DNA of 64,000 nt, taken from contig JAKSZT010053928.1 in assembly GCA_026826555.1 (NCBI GenBank), positions 45,905,251 to 45,969,250 of the forward strand, read 5' to 3'. The position numbers and the translations under genes were made by a program. How positions within the stretch are numbered: position 1 is the stretch's first letter; each line of letters opens with the position of its first letter. Positions 11,404 to 22,250 of the stretch are shown here, piece after piece. The notes under the pieces are model-generated. The model worked only from the letters and a program-made list of their open reading frames with translations. It had not been told where the DNA came from and did no database searches. The DNA is from Tolypeutes matacus (lineage: Eukaryota; Chordata; Mammalia; Cingulata; Chlamyphoridae).

Positions 11404-11522
11404 AAAGAGCAGGTTTGAAATGGAAGCAAAGAGCAGGTTTGAAATGGACTAAGAGGGAGCAGGAACTGAAACTTAGGAATCAGAGAGGAGATAGAGCCCC
11501 TGCTTAGGAATCAGAGAGGAGA
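11404..11522 (+). repeat. two adjacent short tandem duplications
   Basis: A 21-bp block beginning aaagagcaggtttgaaatgg occurs at 11404-11424 and 11428-11448 (period 24). Next, a 20-bp block cttaggaatcagagaggaga occurs at 11472-11491 and 11503-11522 (period 31). Both pairs are identical between copies. Confidence 0.93.
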
Positions 11523-12148
11523 GGGTGTCTCTTCCAGGGCATGCCCTGGTGGGGGCAACTGCAGCCCCGGGTTCCTGCTCTGTGCTGGGAAGCCCAGGGG
11601 AAATGACAGCAAAGCTGCAGGCAGCTCGAAGTTCTCAGGAAGCTTCTGGAAGTAGGTCCAGAAGTTAGCTGAAGGAGAGAGAGAGCCCAAGGAAGGAGGG
11701 CCAATCCCGTGGAGACGCATCAGAATGAAACGGGGTTTTCTGCCGGGGATGGGTTGACAAGGCAGCTGAATCTCAGTGCATTGCCATGGCCTGATCATCT
11801 GAGTGCAGGTGATGGGAGCCGCAGGCCAGCTGGCCAGTTTAATGGAAGGTCCTTCCCTCAGACTGTGCCATGTCTGAACAAGCACTGTTGTTTACATCTG
11901 TTAAGTCCAAATAAGAAAGAGAAATATCCAGAACAAAGGCCACGTTGAAACGAGAGAGCAGGACAAAGCAGTGGTCCTGCTCTTCCCCACTTCTCCCACG
12001 GGAGCTTGTGAAATTCATTCTGACCTCAGCCAGGCAGGGGAGGAGAGAACAGGAAGACAATTTTAGTGCTAAACGTGACTATCCTGTAGTCCTGAATCCC
12101 TGTGGAGATTGGCTTGGGAAAACCCTAGAGAGGTTAGTTTAAGTTTTT

Positions 12149-12168
12149 GGTTGGTTGGTTGGTTGGTT
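12149..12168 (+). repeat. GGTT microsatellite
   Basis: Five clean ggtt units. Confidence 0.9.
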
Positions 12169-12756
12169 TTGCCATCCGTCAGGAAAAGTAGAGGAAGGAA
12201 AGCAATACCATGGCAAATGTGCATTAGGGACTATACCGTTCATACCAATGGAAAACACAAACATCTAGAGGCATCCTCAAATGCCTTTTTATCTTTACAG
12301 AATGAGGACTCAGAAATCCACATGAAGTTGACAGGTAGGAATGTTCTGGGACAAGGACTTTGCCGCTTCCTCTTTTTCCCAGGTAGGAATGCCTTCGAGC
12401 CTGCAGACTTTGCCATCCCAGCAGCTCCTGAGATGGTCCATCACAAGGCTGCCGGGCTTCCCAGGCAGGGAATTGGCTCCTATAACAAGGGTTTGTCTTG
12501 GCCTCAGAGGAGCACGAGTCTCCCCATCAATGGTTCAACAAATGCTTATCGTGCATGCAGCATGTGAGTGCGAAGTGCTGGCAAGCCAACGGTGGATAAC
12601 GCGCTGCCCGTGGCACCAAGGCTTGGCCTGTGGCCGACTGGGGAACAGCCCAGGAACCATCAGTTATGAAACAGTAAAATATTAACCCCACATGCCAGGA
12701 GGCCCATTGGAAGGCTTCACACCTGGGTCTGTGCTCTGTGTTTTTCCTGGGTGGAT

Positions 12757-12801
12757 TAGAAGGGAGAGAGAGAGAGAAGAGGAAGGAGAGAGAGAGAGAA
12801 A
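12757..12801 (+). repeat. GA-rich simple repeat
   Basis: Two runs of gagaga are joined by gaagaggaag. Confidence 0.85.
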
Positions 12802-13209
12802 ACTACCCATGCTCTTCCTGCCCAGCAAAAGCCCAGATGCATCTGCAGTCAGTTCCCTGTACAGGATTAGCAGAGACCCAGCAGCACTGAGACAGATCAA
12901 TTTTTACCTCGTTTGTATGGCATTTAGGTTTAATTATGTTTAAAAGCACATTTTAAAAAATCGAAATGCCCACTTTTCTATCGTTTCTTTCCCTGGCTGC
13001 TGGAAGTGTAGCTGCAGCCTAGCCCGCCCCTCTTTATTCTCAGTTGAGTTATTCCCCTGTCCGTCTCCATCACCCACGTGGCTCACCCCAGCCCATTGTG
13101 CAGATGAAGAGGATGTTTTTGCCAGCAAGATTTGGCAAAAGTGCTGCCACGAGGCGACTTCCTGCTGCCCTGACTCACAAGAACACAAACACATGTTGTC
13201 TTTTCTCTT

Positions 13210-13375
13210 CTCTCCTCATTCACACGCTCTGCCTATCATGTGCAAGGCTCTGTGCCCTGAAGACTGGGTGAAGGAATGAAATATTGAATGTGGGCCATGT
13301 CCTGAAGATACTTATCATCTGGACAGAGGGTCAAGACACACACCCAGGAGATGGAACTAGTATTAAAGACCACGA
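13210..13375 (-). mobile_element. L2 3'-end fragment
   Basis: 'tcattcacacgctctgcctatcatgtgcaaggctctgtgccc' and the following 'acttatcatctggacagagg' are the reverse complement of the L2 3' end, in the expected order. Confidence 0.6.
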
Positions 13376-13406
13376 GGATTGCGTGCTAGGTAGCTACGGT
13401 GTAGAC

Positions 13407-13599
13407 CAGAGTTTCTCAGCCATGACACTATTGGCATTCTTTGTTGTGCGGGCCGTCCTGTGTATCATAGGGTGTTAGCAGCATCCCTGTCTTCTACTCT
13501 CTAGGTGCCATAACACCTCCCCAGATGTGACATCCACACGTCTCCACAAATGGCCAAGTGGCCCCCATGGGGCAAAATCACCCCAGTTGAGAACCACTG
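13407..13599 (-). mobile_element. MER5A hAT element
   Basis: Near-complete element from cagagtttctcagccatgac to gttgagaaccactg, with the middle phrases 'ggccgtcctgtgtatcatagggtgtt' and 'aatggccaagtggcccccatggggc' in the order expected for MER5A. Flanking 8-mers gtgtagac (13399-13406) and gaatagac (13600-13607) are an imperfect duplication with TA at the centre. This is a non-autonomous hAT-Charlie element shared by placentals. Strand here is by the convention of its consensus as I recall it. Confidence 0.9.
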
Positions 13600-13607
13600 G
13601 AATAGAC

Positions 13608-14885
13608 AATAAGTACATCAGATGCCATCAGGGAGCTGTTAGGTGGGTTCCAATTGTTGCAGAGGATGCTGGATCTTAACAGTGATTCGATGATGGGCAA
13701 GGTTTCAATAGGTACAAAGGGGTGGGGAGAAATCTTTCCAGAGATGGCTTGTTTTTGTCATAACCCCCTCAATTTCTCCTATTTGTATAATTCTGTATAG
13801 CATCATGAATTCAGCCCAGTTTCCGTCTTCTCTCCCTTACTTCCCTCTGTCTTGATTAATATGCCTGAATCCTTTTCTGTTTCCCTTCCCTCCTTGCTTT
13901 GTATTCTGGTGGGCCCCCTGAACAGAACTCAGGTGTGAGAGAATACCTGCTCTTTCAGAACACCGAAAAGGCCTTCTGTGTATTTGATGCTCTGACGGGG
14001 ATGGCAGGTTTCATTTGACATCTACCTGATGTTCCCTTGAAGAACCATGGTTACCCTCTGGCAATCTGCCTTTCTCCACACTTCCCATAGATTTTCCCAT
14101 GAAATTGCATTTCTCTTGTGTTTCTTTAGTAGGTGTTTTTTCTTGGTCCATTTTATTCCATCTTAAAAAGAGTGTGTGCTTTCAGCAATTTGAAAAATAT
14201 TTAATTGTATTTGGGAGTAAGATAAAGAATGATACCTGGTGTCGTTTTTATAGCAGAGAAAAGGAAAAAACAAGATTAATACAGAGAGGATTCTATAAAT
14301 ATATAAATAAAAAGTTTTTTTTTTTTAATTTGAGGAGTTAAAACAATTGTGGGGACACTATCAATTGCTCCCAAGGTGGATTGAGAAATGCCTAAAACAA
14401 GTGAGATATGCCATAAAGATTACATTTAAAAGACCTGCCAAGCAAGAAGAGAGGCAACTAAGCCAATGGATAGAGGAGATCTGTTTCAAAGAATTTCAAT
14501 AATGGGTAGGTCACAAAATTAGTATCTTATTTTAATTTCATTTTGATGCTATGCTTACTCTAATCCTCTCCTTGGAATCCACAAGTTATTTTCAAGCTCT
14601 GCAGATGCACCGATGAGGTGCTGTGTGGCCCATTTGTGCCTTGTCTTCCTTGATAAGTGTTTTGTATCCCATCCTGTAAAGACCTCCAGCTAGTTCAGTA
14701 ATTGCCCTGTGCAGACTTAGGCCATCTGCTAGAATAGCCCTAGTTTTTAGACATTGATGGTTTTCATCGGAAGATACTTTGAGAGTTGGGTTCAATGACA
14801 GGATGAGTCCAGACCTTCCTCCTCACACACTGATTTTTGACAAGTCATTTATGACATCCCATTCAGCCCTTCTCTAGAGAAGTCT
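13608..14885. other. unique DNA
   Basis: No repeat or gene recognised. The 80-residue frame at 14099-14341 ends in a T-rich tract and has no family match that I know. Confidence 0.45.
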
Positions 14886-15388
14886 TGTATTAGTCAACCT
14901 TCTCTAGAGAGACAGAACCAACACACACATGTATATGGGAATATTAAGAGATTTATTATGGGAATTGGCTCACATGATTTTGAGGACTGGTAAGTCTGAA
15001 TTCCACAGAGCAGACCTCAAATTGGAAACTCGATGAAGGTGACATTGAATTCCCCAGGAGAAGCCACAAGTTGGGAACTCAGTTAACGTTATGATGAATT
15101 CCCCAGGAGAATCTGGCTGCCTGGAGTAGCAATGGAAATTCTTCTGACTGAAGAAATGATCAGTTCTTCCTTTAAGGCCTTCAACTGATTGAATGAGACT
15201 TATCTCATTGCTGAAGGCAATCTCATTTTTTGATTGTAGATGGAATTAGTCATAGATGCAATCAACTGACTAATGATTTAAATCCACGAAAGAAATACCC
15301 TCACAGTGACAATCAGACCAGTGCTTGTTTGACCAAACAACTGGACACCATAACCTTGCCAAGCTGACAATGAAAGTTAACCACCACA
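14886..15388 (-). mobile_element. MLT2-type ERVL solo LTR
   Basis: On the plus strand it runs from tgtattagtcaaccttctct to gttaaccaccaca. Between are 'gagatttattatgggaattggctcacatgattttg', 'ggccttcaactgattgaatgag' and 'gaccaaacaactggacacc', the signature blocks of MLT2 LTRs in reverse. Flanks agtct and agaat are only a weak 3 of 5 match as a duplication. Confidence 0.85.
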
Positions 15389-15744
15389 AGAATGATGTGC
15401 TAATATACAATCTTCCATACTGAATGTTAGGCTAGTCTTCCATTCTCTCGTCCAAGTCCACCTTCCTTGCTGGTAATGGTAGCTCATAAAATGAATGGAC
15501 ATCTAGATACTACAGGTTGCGAAAATGTGAGTTGTGGCAGAGGAAGGAAAAAAGTTAGACAACTTTAGGAGAAAGGGAGCTTTCTCATTGTGTTTGTTAT
15601 GTTTTCTTATATGTAAGGATTTAAAAACAAGAATATATATTTTCCTTCACAGAACTACAGTATGATCCAGAGTTTTAAAAGACCTTTAAAATTGACCAAG
15701 GTAACTTATGTCTTTAGTAGACTCATCCTTAATAGTAAAACCAA
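15389..15744. other. unique DNA
   Basis: Nothing recognised. Confidence 0.4.
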
Positions 15745-15985
15745 ACACTTGTCTGGTTTCTGCACTCATAAGGGATTTATATGTATTAACTCATTTAGCT
15801 TTCACAATCCTGGGAGGTAGGTACAATTAGTGTCAACAGTTCATAGGAGAGGAAACTGGGACACACAGATGTTAAGCAACTTGCCCCACATTCCACAACC
15901 AGAAGGTTTAGAACTGGGATTTGAACTTTGGCATCCTGGTTCCAGAATCCATGCTTATGATGGGTATACTCCATTGCCTCTCCTA
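15745..15985 (-). mobile_element. MIR SINE
   Basis: Reverse-complement MIR in full order: 'tatgtattaactcatttagctttcacaatcc', 'gaggtaggtacaatta', 'aggagaggaaactgggacacac', 'ttaagcaacttgcccc', 'tttgaac...ggttccagaatccatgc'. Confidence 0.9.
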
Positions 15986-16004
15986 TTCTAAAATCTTTAA
16001 ACTA

Positions 16005-16180
16005 GCATTTCTGTTCAACAAGGGAATGGATATTGATTGAGCCCCTACAGCATGCCAGGCATGGCACAAATACCAGGTGATGTGATCATTACAAATATAT
16101 GAATTATTATGTATTCTTAGGCCGTTTTTACAAATGTGGACACTTAGGCTCAAACAGATGCCAAGGGTCACAGCTGGGGA
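16005..16180 (-). mobile_element. MIR fragment
   Basis: 'attgattgagcccctacagcatgccaggcatggc' followed by 'tttacaaatgtggacacttaggctc' and 'ccaagggtcacagctgggg' is a second, more diverged reverse MIR next to the previous one. Confidence 0.75.
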
Positions 16181-16239
16181 GAAAATTCTGTTTTTTATCT
16201 CTCAAACCTACACTCTTCACACCCTCAAACATGTGAAGC

Positions 16240-16290
16240 ATCTTCACACACATGCGTGCGCACACATGTACACACACACACACATCCAAA
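16240..16290 (+). repeat. imperfect CA-rich repeat
   Basis: Alternating purine-pyrimidine sequence with cacaca, tgcgtgcgca and acacacacac segments. Confidence 0.8.
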
Positions 16291-16401
16291 GCAGCTGCAT
16301 CTAAACAGGTACTAATTAATCCCCTACTACGTGCTTTGTAGACATTAAAGAAATGAACAGTTCAGTTTGCTCTAGAAGCACTTACACTGTTATTATTGAG
16401 G

Positions 16402-17008
16402 TGTTTTAGTTTGCTAAAACTGCTAGGAAAAAAATAACAGAAATGTGTTGGCTTTTATAATGAGAATTTATTTGGGGTAAAATCTTCCAGTTCTGAGGCT
16501 GTGAGCATGTCCAAAGCATGGCAGCGTCAGAGATGTTGTCTTACCAAAGGTCAGCTGCTGTATCCTGGACTGTCTGCTGGTCTCTCTCTGCTTTCTCCTG
16601 CAGGCTCACCTTCTCCTTCAGCTTCAAGCTGCTCCATCGGCCTAGCTTCATGAGCACCTCGTTGCTTTAGTTTATCGTTGATTCTCTTAGCCTTCAGGGG
16701 TTTCTCTCCCTTTCTTCAGCAGATTCTGGAGTCCTCTTTATCACATGGCAGGGTAAAATGGCAGAGCTCTTTCTCTGTGTTCTCCTCAGTTTATATATGA
16801 CTCCAGTGAAAGGATGAGGACCCACTCTGTACCCCACCATCTAATCAAAGGCCCTTAACTAAAGCAATCTGATCATAGGTGATCTAATCAAAAGGTCCCT
16901 TCATGAACCTAAGCAAAAGGTCCCACATAAAATAGGCTTACAAGTATAGGAATTGGTTAGCATAAGAACATAATTTTCTGGGGTCTACAAAAGACTCAAA
17001 CCATGATA
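16402..17008 (-). mobile_element. solo LTR (MaLR-like, lineage type) with perfect 5-bp duplication
   Basis: A 607-bp element reads tgttttagtttgctaaaac at the left on the plus strand and caaaccatgata at the right. It is flanked by tgagg at 16397-16401 and 17009-17013. Blocks such as 'gagaatttatttgg', 'ttctgaggctgtgagcatg', 'atcacatggcagg' and 'cccttaactaaagcaatc' place it with MLT1/MST-type LTRs in reverse orientation. It appears less diverged than the MLT1 copies near 3.3-4.3 kb, suggesting a younger, lineage-specific family. No internal region is attached. Confidence 0.85.
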
Positions 17009-17013
17009 TGAGG

Positions 17014-18309
17014 CAATATACAGATTGAAATATGAAATACTTAGCAAATAACGTGAAGGTTTATTATGGTAAAATGTCAGTATTTAAGGTATAGAAAAAA
17101 ATGCCCCTATCAAGGTTACAGAAGAGATTTTTTTTATGGAGATAGCAATCAAAGAAACTATGTTCCTGGACAGTTCCAATTTAAAAATATTTGGACTAAT
17201 TGTACCTCTATATACACTTTGATTTGTCAGATATTATATCACAATTATTAGTCCATAAAACATACTTATGTGGTTGCCAGAGCTGCATAAAGCCTTATAG
17301 AGGAAGACAGTCTTGACCCTGAGCCTTACCTAAGAAGTAGTTGGATAGACTTGAGATGGGCACATTTGTGGTATGTCCCGGGTCGGTGGTAACAAGGATC
17401 ATGTGTATTTGGTGGGTAGTCAGGAGAGGGGACTGGTCTTGATTACTCTTTTCAGAATTTGTAAGTTTATTTTTCCTCCATACATGATGTTAAGTATCAC
17501 ACAACTCTCCATGTAGTCATTGAATTGGCCAAGAACAATGACCGAGCCTCCTCAAGGAGCATATATATAAATGTCATAGAAATAGGTCTTGTGCCCCTGT
17601 ATGTACCTGGCCCTTTAAGTGTTGAATAGGCACCATTGCCCCATACATCTTTTTCTAGCTTTGTTAATCTTACTTTCAGCTTCTGAAAAGAGCAATATAT
17701 CCAAGTACAATCATTAATTGAATATGATTCAATCTGGTCCCTTCTTTAATAAGAAACCAAAGAAGGAAATTCAATTAGACTCACCCTTTCCATTTCCAAA
17801 GATCAAGTCCTCCCCTTTCACAGTTAAAATTATGAAAGATTATCTTCTTAGTGGAAGGCTACAGGAAAATTTGGATTCCTGTCAAATATTTAGTGTAATA
17901 TCCCTGGATCAGGATTAATATAGACTTTCAGCAGCTTGCTCTGAACTTCTGTCGATGTAATCTCTCTTCTCGAGGCTTTTGAATAAAATGTATTCTGTAC
18001 CCTTGCATGACTCAACGTATTCAGCAAAAATGGTAACAAGATCAGTTTTAGGACAAGTTATCATACCTTCTGGTCATGAAATGCAGACACCTCAATCTCA
18101 TTTACCATAGCTTTGTGTTGATCCTCAGGGCAAATTGAAAGTATTGAAGCCAAATTTTAAATCTGTGTGAATATATGCAGTTGGTTTAAAATGACAAACA
18201 ACTGCAGCAGTAATAGTAAAATAGAAAAAAATAAAACCCAATCGTCTTTATTTGGTAGAATTATGTCAAATCACCTACAGAATAATTATGTCATTAATAA
18301 TTACTATTA
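17014..18309. other. unique DNA
   Basis: AT-rich with no feature recognised. Small open frames at 17066-17251 and 17718-17918 show no known family. Confidence 0.45.
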
Positions 18310-18395
18310 TTAGTTATCAGAGTTGACATTTATTGAATTTTTTTTTTAGGTTCCAGACACACTAAGTGTTTTGTTTTCTCAATCCTATCTATGTC
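18310..18395 (-). mobile_element. possible MIR fragment
   Basis: 'tatcagagttgacatttattgaa' and 'aggttccagacacactaagtg' resemble the reverse MIR tail. Very short. Confidence 0.4.
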
Positions 18396-19124
18396 TGTTA
18401 GACTGCAAAGGCATTGGCTATAACCCCCAAACTATGACCCCCAAATTATACTGCTTTTTCAACTCTGATTATATTTGCCAAGCAGGAGATACTTTCTATT
18501 TTTACTTTAAGCAAATGTTACCTACAGGTCTGTATTGGGAGCTAGAGTTATATGGAAATAACCGGGATTATTTTGTTCTCCCAAGATTTATTTTGCAGTC
18601 CGATGGTGTGATGTGTTAAAGTCTAATCATAAAAAAGTTTATTTATGGGATGCTTTCTGTGTCGATTCAATGAGTTCTGCCTCACAGCACTGTTCAAACA
18701 GGAATTCCAGTGTACCCTAGCATTCCAGCTACAAAGAAAGTCCATATTTGCAGTTGGCACACTGCAGCAATTTTACCAACGTTGGCAAGAGCATTAGTTT
18801 CTTTTTATGCCATATGCCAGAAGCTGGCACACACCAACACCTGTGGCTCACACCGAAATCTGAGTCCTGAGTTGGTGTTTTCTTTTCCACTAAGGGGTAT
18901 GAGCAAACAGGCAAGGCTGAGACTTCAATCTGTGAGTTGCAGAGTTAAGAAATAACACTGGCTCTTAGAAACTCAAGTTACAAAGTTCCCTAAGGGAGAA
19001 CTAGTTTGGAATCTCTACAATCACAACACACTAGAACAGGGATTTTTCCGAGTATTTTTAAATGCAGGCAAAGCCCTTCTTCAAGTGAAAGAGTGTTTGC
19101 AAGTCCCACAAATAAAATAGATAA
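18396..19124. other. unique DNA
   Basis: An 82-residue frame at 18371-18619 and an 81-residue frame at 18710-18955 lack known motifs. No repeat is recognised. Confidence 0.4.
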
Positions 19125-19300
19125 AATAATGAGGGCTACTGTTTATGCAGAGCTCTGCTGGTGACAGACCCTATGCTAAAATCACTGCCTGATTTTCCTT
19201 ATTTAATTGTCAAGACAATTCTGAGGTAGGCACTGTTCACATCTTCCATTAGAAAGCAGCCTTAGATAATTTAAATAGCTTACCGAAGCCAGAGGTCTTC
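19125..19300 (-). mobile_element. MIR fragment
   Basis: 'gggctactgtttatgcagagctctgc', 'cttatttaattgtcaagacaattctgaggtaggcactgttc' and 'aatagcttaccgaag' follow the reverse MIR order. Confidence 0.65.
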
Positions 19301-19660
19301 CCAGTGGAGTTGCAGAATGGAGAACCAGGACGCCAGAAACCAGAGCCCAAATGTGAGACCCCAAAATGCAGACCTGTCCTTGTTAAAACAGACTTGGGCG
19401 GGACCCTTCCTGAGACTGATCTCTGCTTTGGTCCTCACCCACCTGCTGACAAGGTGGAAGTTGTCCAGCATCCCCGTGGCCTATGAGAACTCTCAAAAGT
19501 ACCAAAATTGATATTAAGCTGAGAGAGAAAACTTCATTGTTTTCTCTAAAATGATATTTTTAAGAAGTCGATACATGCCAATCTGTTTCGTCTATTAGTT
19601 TCTTGAATTGGCCTCCTCAACAGTTACCATATACTTCTGGGGGTGATGTGATTGTCAGTT
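19301..19660. other. unique DNA
   Basis: Open frames in three readings overlap at 19280-19511, which is typical of chance in GC-richer DNA. Nothing else is seen. Confidence 0.4.
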
Positions 19661-19664
19661 ACAC

Positions 19665-20895
19665 ACTTCATTCCTTCATTCCTTCCTTAAGTTTTTGAGC
19701 AAAGAGTTAATATATTAAGTCTCAGAGAACATGTGAGGCATTAAGGTTATAATAAAGATTATGACAAAGTTATCAGCCTCAATGACTTCATGGATAAGGT
19801 AACCACTGATTTATCATCCAAACTAGGACACCTTTGAGAGTAAATACTTACAAGGGACAGTAGTCATAAAGCATGACTTTCTGATAGGCCAGTGGAGGGT
19901 ATAGGTACATATACCATTTTTATAATACCTTGTAAATATATTGATAGAGATTTGCACAGACTGGTGGTACCCAAGCAGGCTAGGACAGAAGAGATTTCTC
20001 AGAAAGGTGATCTTTTCTTTGAAAGAGCTGGAGCTGAGTCTTAAGGATGTGGGGGAATTCACCAGGTGAGGAGTGGGGATGGGTATGCTGGGCAGAGAAG
20101 ATGGCGTGAGCACAGGTATGAAATGGTATGTTGTAGGTGGAGAACTAGCTGAAGTTTCAGGCTGCTGGAGCAAAAGATGTGAGGTGGAAAATGTCAGGAC
20201 TAGACTGGAAAGGCTGACCAAAATCAAGGAATTCAGTCATCAAAGATTTCTAGGCAGAGTGCCTAAAGACAGAGGAATATTTTAGAATGAGCATTCTGGT
20301 GCTTCTGTGGGGTGTGGCTATAAGGGCGACAAAGCTAAAGCCAGAGAGATGATTCCCAAGTCTGCCCGAAAGTCACCTGGGGAGCTTTAAAATATACCAG
20401 TGGCTGGAGCCCACCCTATGCTAAATAAACTGTTAAGGGTTTACATTCCCCATGTGATTCTAATGTACAGCCAGAATTGAGAATACCTGAGCTAGAAGAA
20501 TGTTTGTTAAAATACAGGCAAGGGAGGAGGACGATTTACAGTATAAAAGCTGGTAGTTGGGGTGCAGAGGATGGACTTGAAAATATATATATTTGGAAGG
20601 TAAACATAGCAAGAGTTGCTGAGCAGTTGGATGTGGGGGTTAGAGGGATGGGCTGTCAAGGATGAATTGGGGGCCTGGGTGGATGGCAGTGCTTCCAACT
20701 GAAATGACAAGTTCATGAAGAGTAGATCTTTATATGAGAAGACAATTGAATCAAGTTTTGGGCATGGAGAGTGGGCAGAATGATAAAAGCAGGGAGCCAA
20801 GGATAGAACAACGAGGATCCCCAATATTTAAATGGGAGGCAAGAAAAGAGAACAGCATGAAGGAGCAGAGAAAGAATAGAGATGTCAAAGGGACT
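19665..20895 (-). mobile_element. L2, more than 1 kb, interrupted
   Basis: On the plus strand this is a long reverse complement of distal L2. It has the 'ttcattccttcattcc' end, 'tgagtcttaaggatgtgggggaattcaccagg', 'gggcagagaagatggcgtgagcac', 'ctggaaaggctgacc', then after a hAT insertion 'gctgagcagttggatgtgggggttagagggatg', 'gcctgggtggatggcagtgc' and 'gggagccaaggatagaac'. It is the longest L2 in the window. The Ser-rich open frames on the minus strand here are chance products of the decayed element. Confidence 0.7.
20350..20490. mobile_element. MER20-like hAT fragment inside L2
   Basis: 'gattcccaagtctgcccgaaagtcacctggggagctttaaaa' and 'gtgattctaatgtacagccagaattgagaatacctgag' are the two ends of a MER20/MER5-group non-autonomous hAT element. 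It separates two parts of the L2 that would otherwise be continuous. Confidence 0.65.
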
Positions 20896-20904
20896 CATCT
20901 AGCC

Positions 20905-20950
20905 CGCACTGCCCAACATGGTAGCTAGCCACTAGCCACATGTTGGAATT
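20905..20950. mobile_element. possible hAT (MER) end fragment
   Basis: 'cactgcccaacatggtagctagccactagccacatg' resembles the 'cactgtccaatatggtagccactagccacatgtgg' end of a common mammalian hAT family. Confidence 0.45.
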
Positions 20951-21930
20951 TAAAATTAGACCCATATCTTCAGTGTATTAAGTAAGGGGAAAGGCCCTAC
21001 CTCTTTCAGCTAAAATTTTTGTAGGTCAGCACCTTTTCTTTAACTTCACTGTATTTGTCCATTTAATCACCCACTCATTATCACTTACTCACTAACCCAC
21101 TCACTCACCCCCCATGGCTGCCCAAGGAGAAAATTGGCGATGCCAAATGTAGACTATTTCAAGCCCTATAGAGTCCAGCTATGTTCCAACATGGTAAAGC
21201 CAGTCAGTCTCCATTTTCTTTAGAGTGTTTCAACCATGTGAGCTATGTGTCTAGTCATCTTATTGTTTTGCAGTACTTATTAAAAACATTGCTCTCTTTT
21301 ACTCCAGAAAAAAGAATTGCATTCCAGTGGTAAGCAATGTGACTACTAAATAAATGGATTTTTTAAGATTACAAACTACTCTGGGATTTTCCAAGATAAG
21401 TTATTATAGATATTATGTTGATTCAGATGGCCTGGAGATTAAACAGACTTAAAACAGCTGCTGAGCATGTTATTCGTGAATCTGTGTCATTTGAAAATTT
21501 TTTCTTGAAACCTTCCCACCCACTCCCCAATGTCCACTTGAATAAGAGTCTTTAGGGATGAGATCAGAATCTCCAGTTCCTCTTGACCCATCCCAGATAG
21601 TGTAATATGCATGGCTTCATCAATGAAGAGTAGAAAGGCAGACCAGGGCTTTGTCAAGAAAGTCATGCTGGCATTAACTTAAAGTCATCTGAATTTGTTA
21701 AAACTCTTGTCTTCTGTCTTCCTGGCTTGAATCTAATATTATCCATTGCTCTTTCGTTATTAATTCTGCCACTGCATGCAGATTTGCTTACTCTGGACCC
21801 TGGAATTGTTTCTGAAAGTGGCCTGCCAGTCCTGTATTGAATTAAGTCATGTTTTGAAGATACAATGAATTGTTGTCCTTTAAAGAAACTCTATCAGAAA
21901 ATCCTTTAGATTCAATCATCCATCCACAAT
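20951..21930. other. unique DNA
   Basis: No gene or repeat recognised. Confidence 0.4.
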
Positions 21931-22028
21931 TGTTAATTGATCACCTACTTTTTGCTGGAATTATGTTGGGTTCTGGGGAACACAGTTGTATAAAACATAC
22001 TCTAAAGATGTCCATGCTTTCATAATGG
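21931..22028 (-). mobile_element. L2 3'-end fragment
   Basis: 'tgttaattgatcacctactttttgctgg' and 'gttctggggaacacagttgtataaaac' are the reverse of the L2 3' terminus. Confidence 0.65.
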
Positions 22029-22250
22029 AAAATACTTAAGTGGTGCCATGTGCCAGGCACTGTTCTAAAGTATTTTTATATATCTGTCACTTCATCTTCA
22101 CAACAACACTGTGAGATAGAGGTACTGTCATTATCACTCATTCCACCGTGAGGAAAATGAGAATCACAAAATTTATGATACATCCCAAATCGTACAGCTA
22201 GTAAAGGAAGAGCTGGTTCCAGTCTATGATCTTACCACTCTGCTTTGCAT
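22029..22250 (-). mobile_element. MIR SINE
   Basis: 'gtgccatgtgccaggcactgttctaaag', 'cttcatcttcacaacaacactgtgagatagaggtact', 'gaggaaaatgagaatcaca' and 'cgtacagctagtaaaggaagagctgg' give a near-complete reverse MIR. Confidence 0.88.

Larger units (their letters stand above)
11246..13209. other. mostly unique, moderately GC-rich DNA with simple repeats
   Basis: There is no gene-like frame that holds up. Within it are two short tandem duplications (11404-11522), a GGTT microsatellite (12149-12168), a GA-rich tract (12757-12801) and an L2-like scrap near 12530-12600 ('ggttcaacaaatgcttatcg'). Open frames of 114 and 152 residues at 12109-12685 overlap in different frames, lack any known domain, and one runs through the GGTT microsatellite. 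Confidence 0.5.

Noticed and set aside
12109..12567. 152-residue open frame on the plus strand
   Set aside because: It runs through the GGTT microsatellite, overlaps another long frame in a different register, and shows no domain or splice context.
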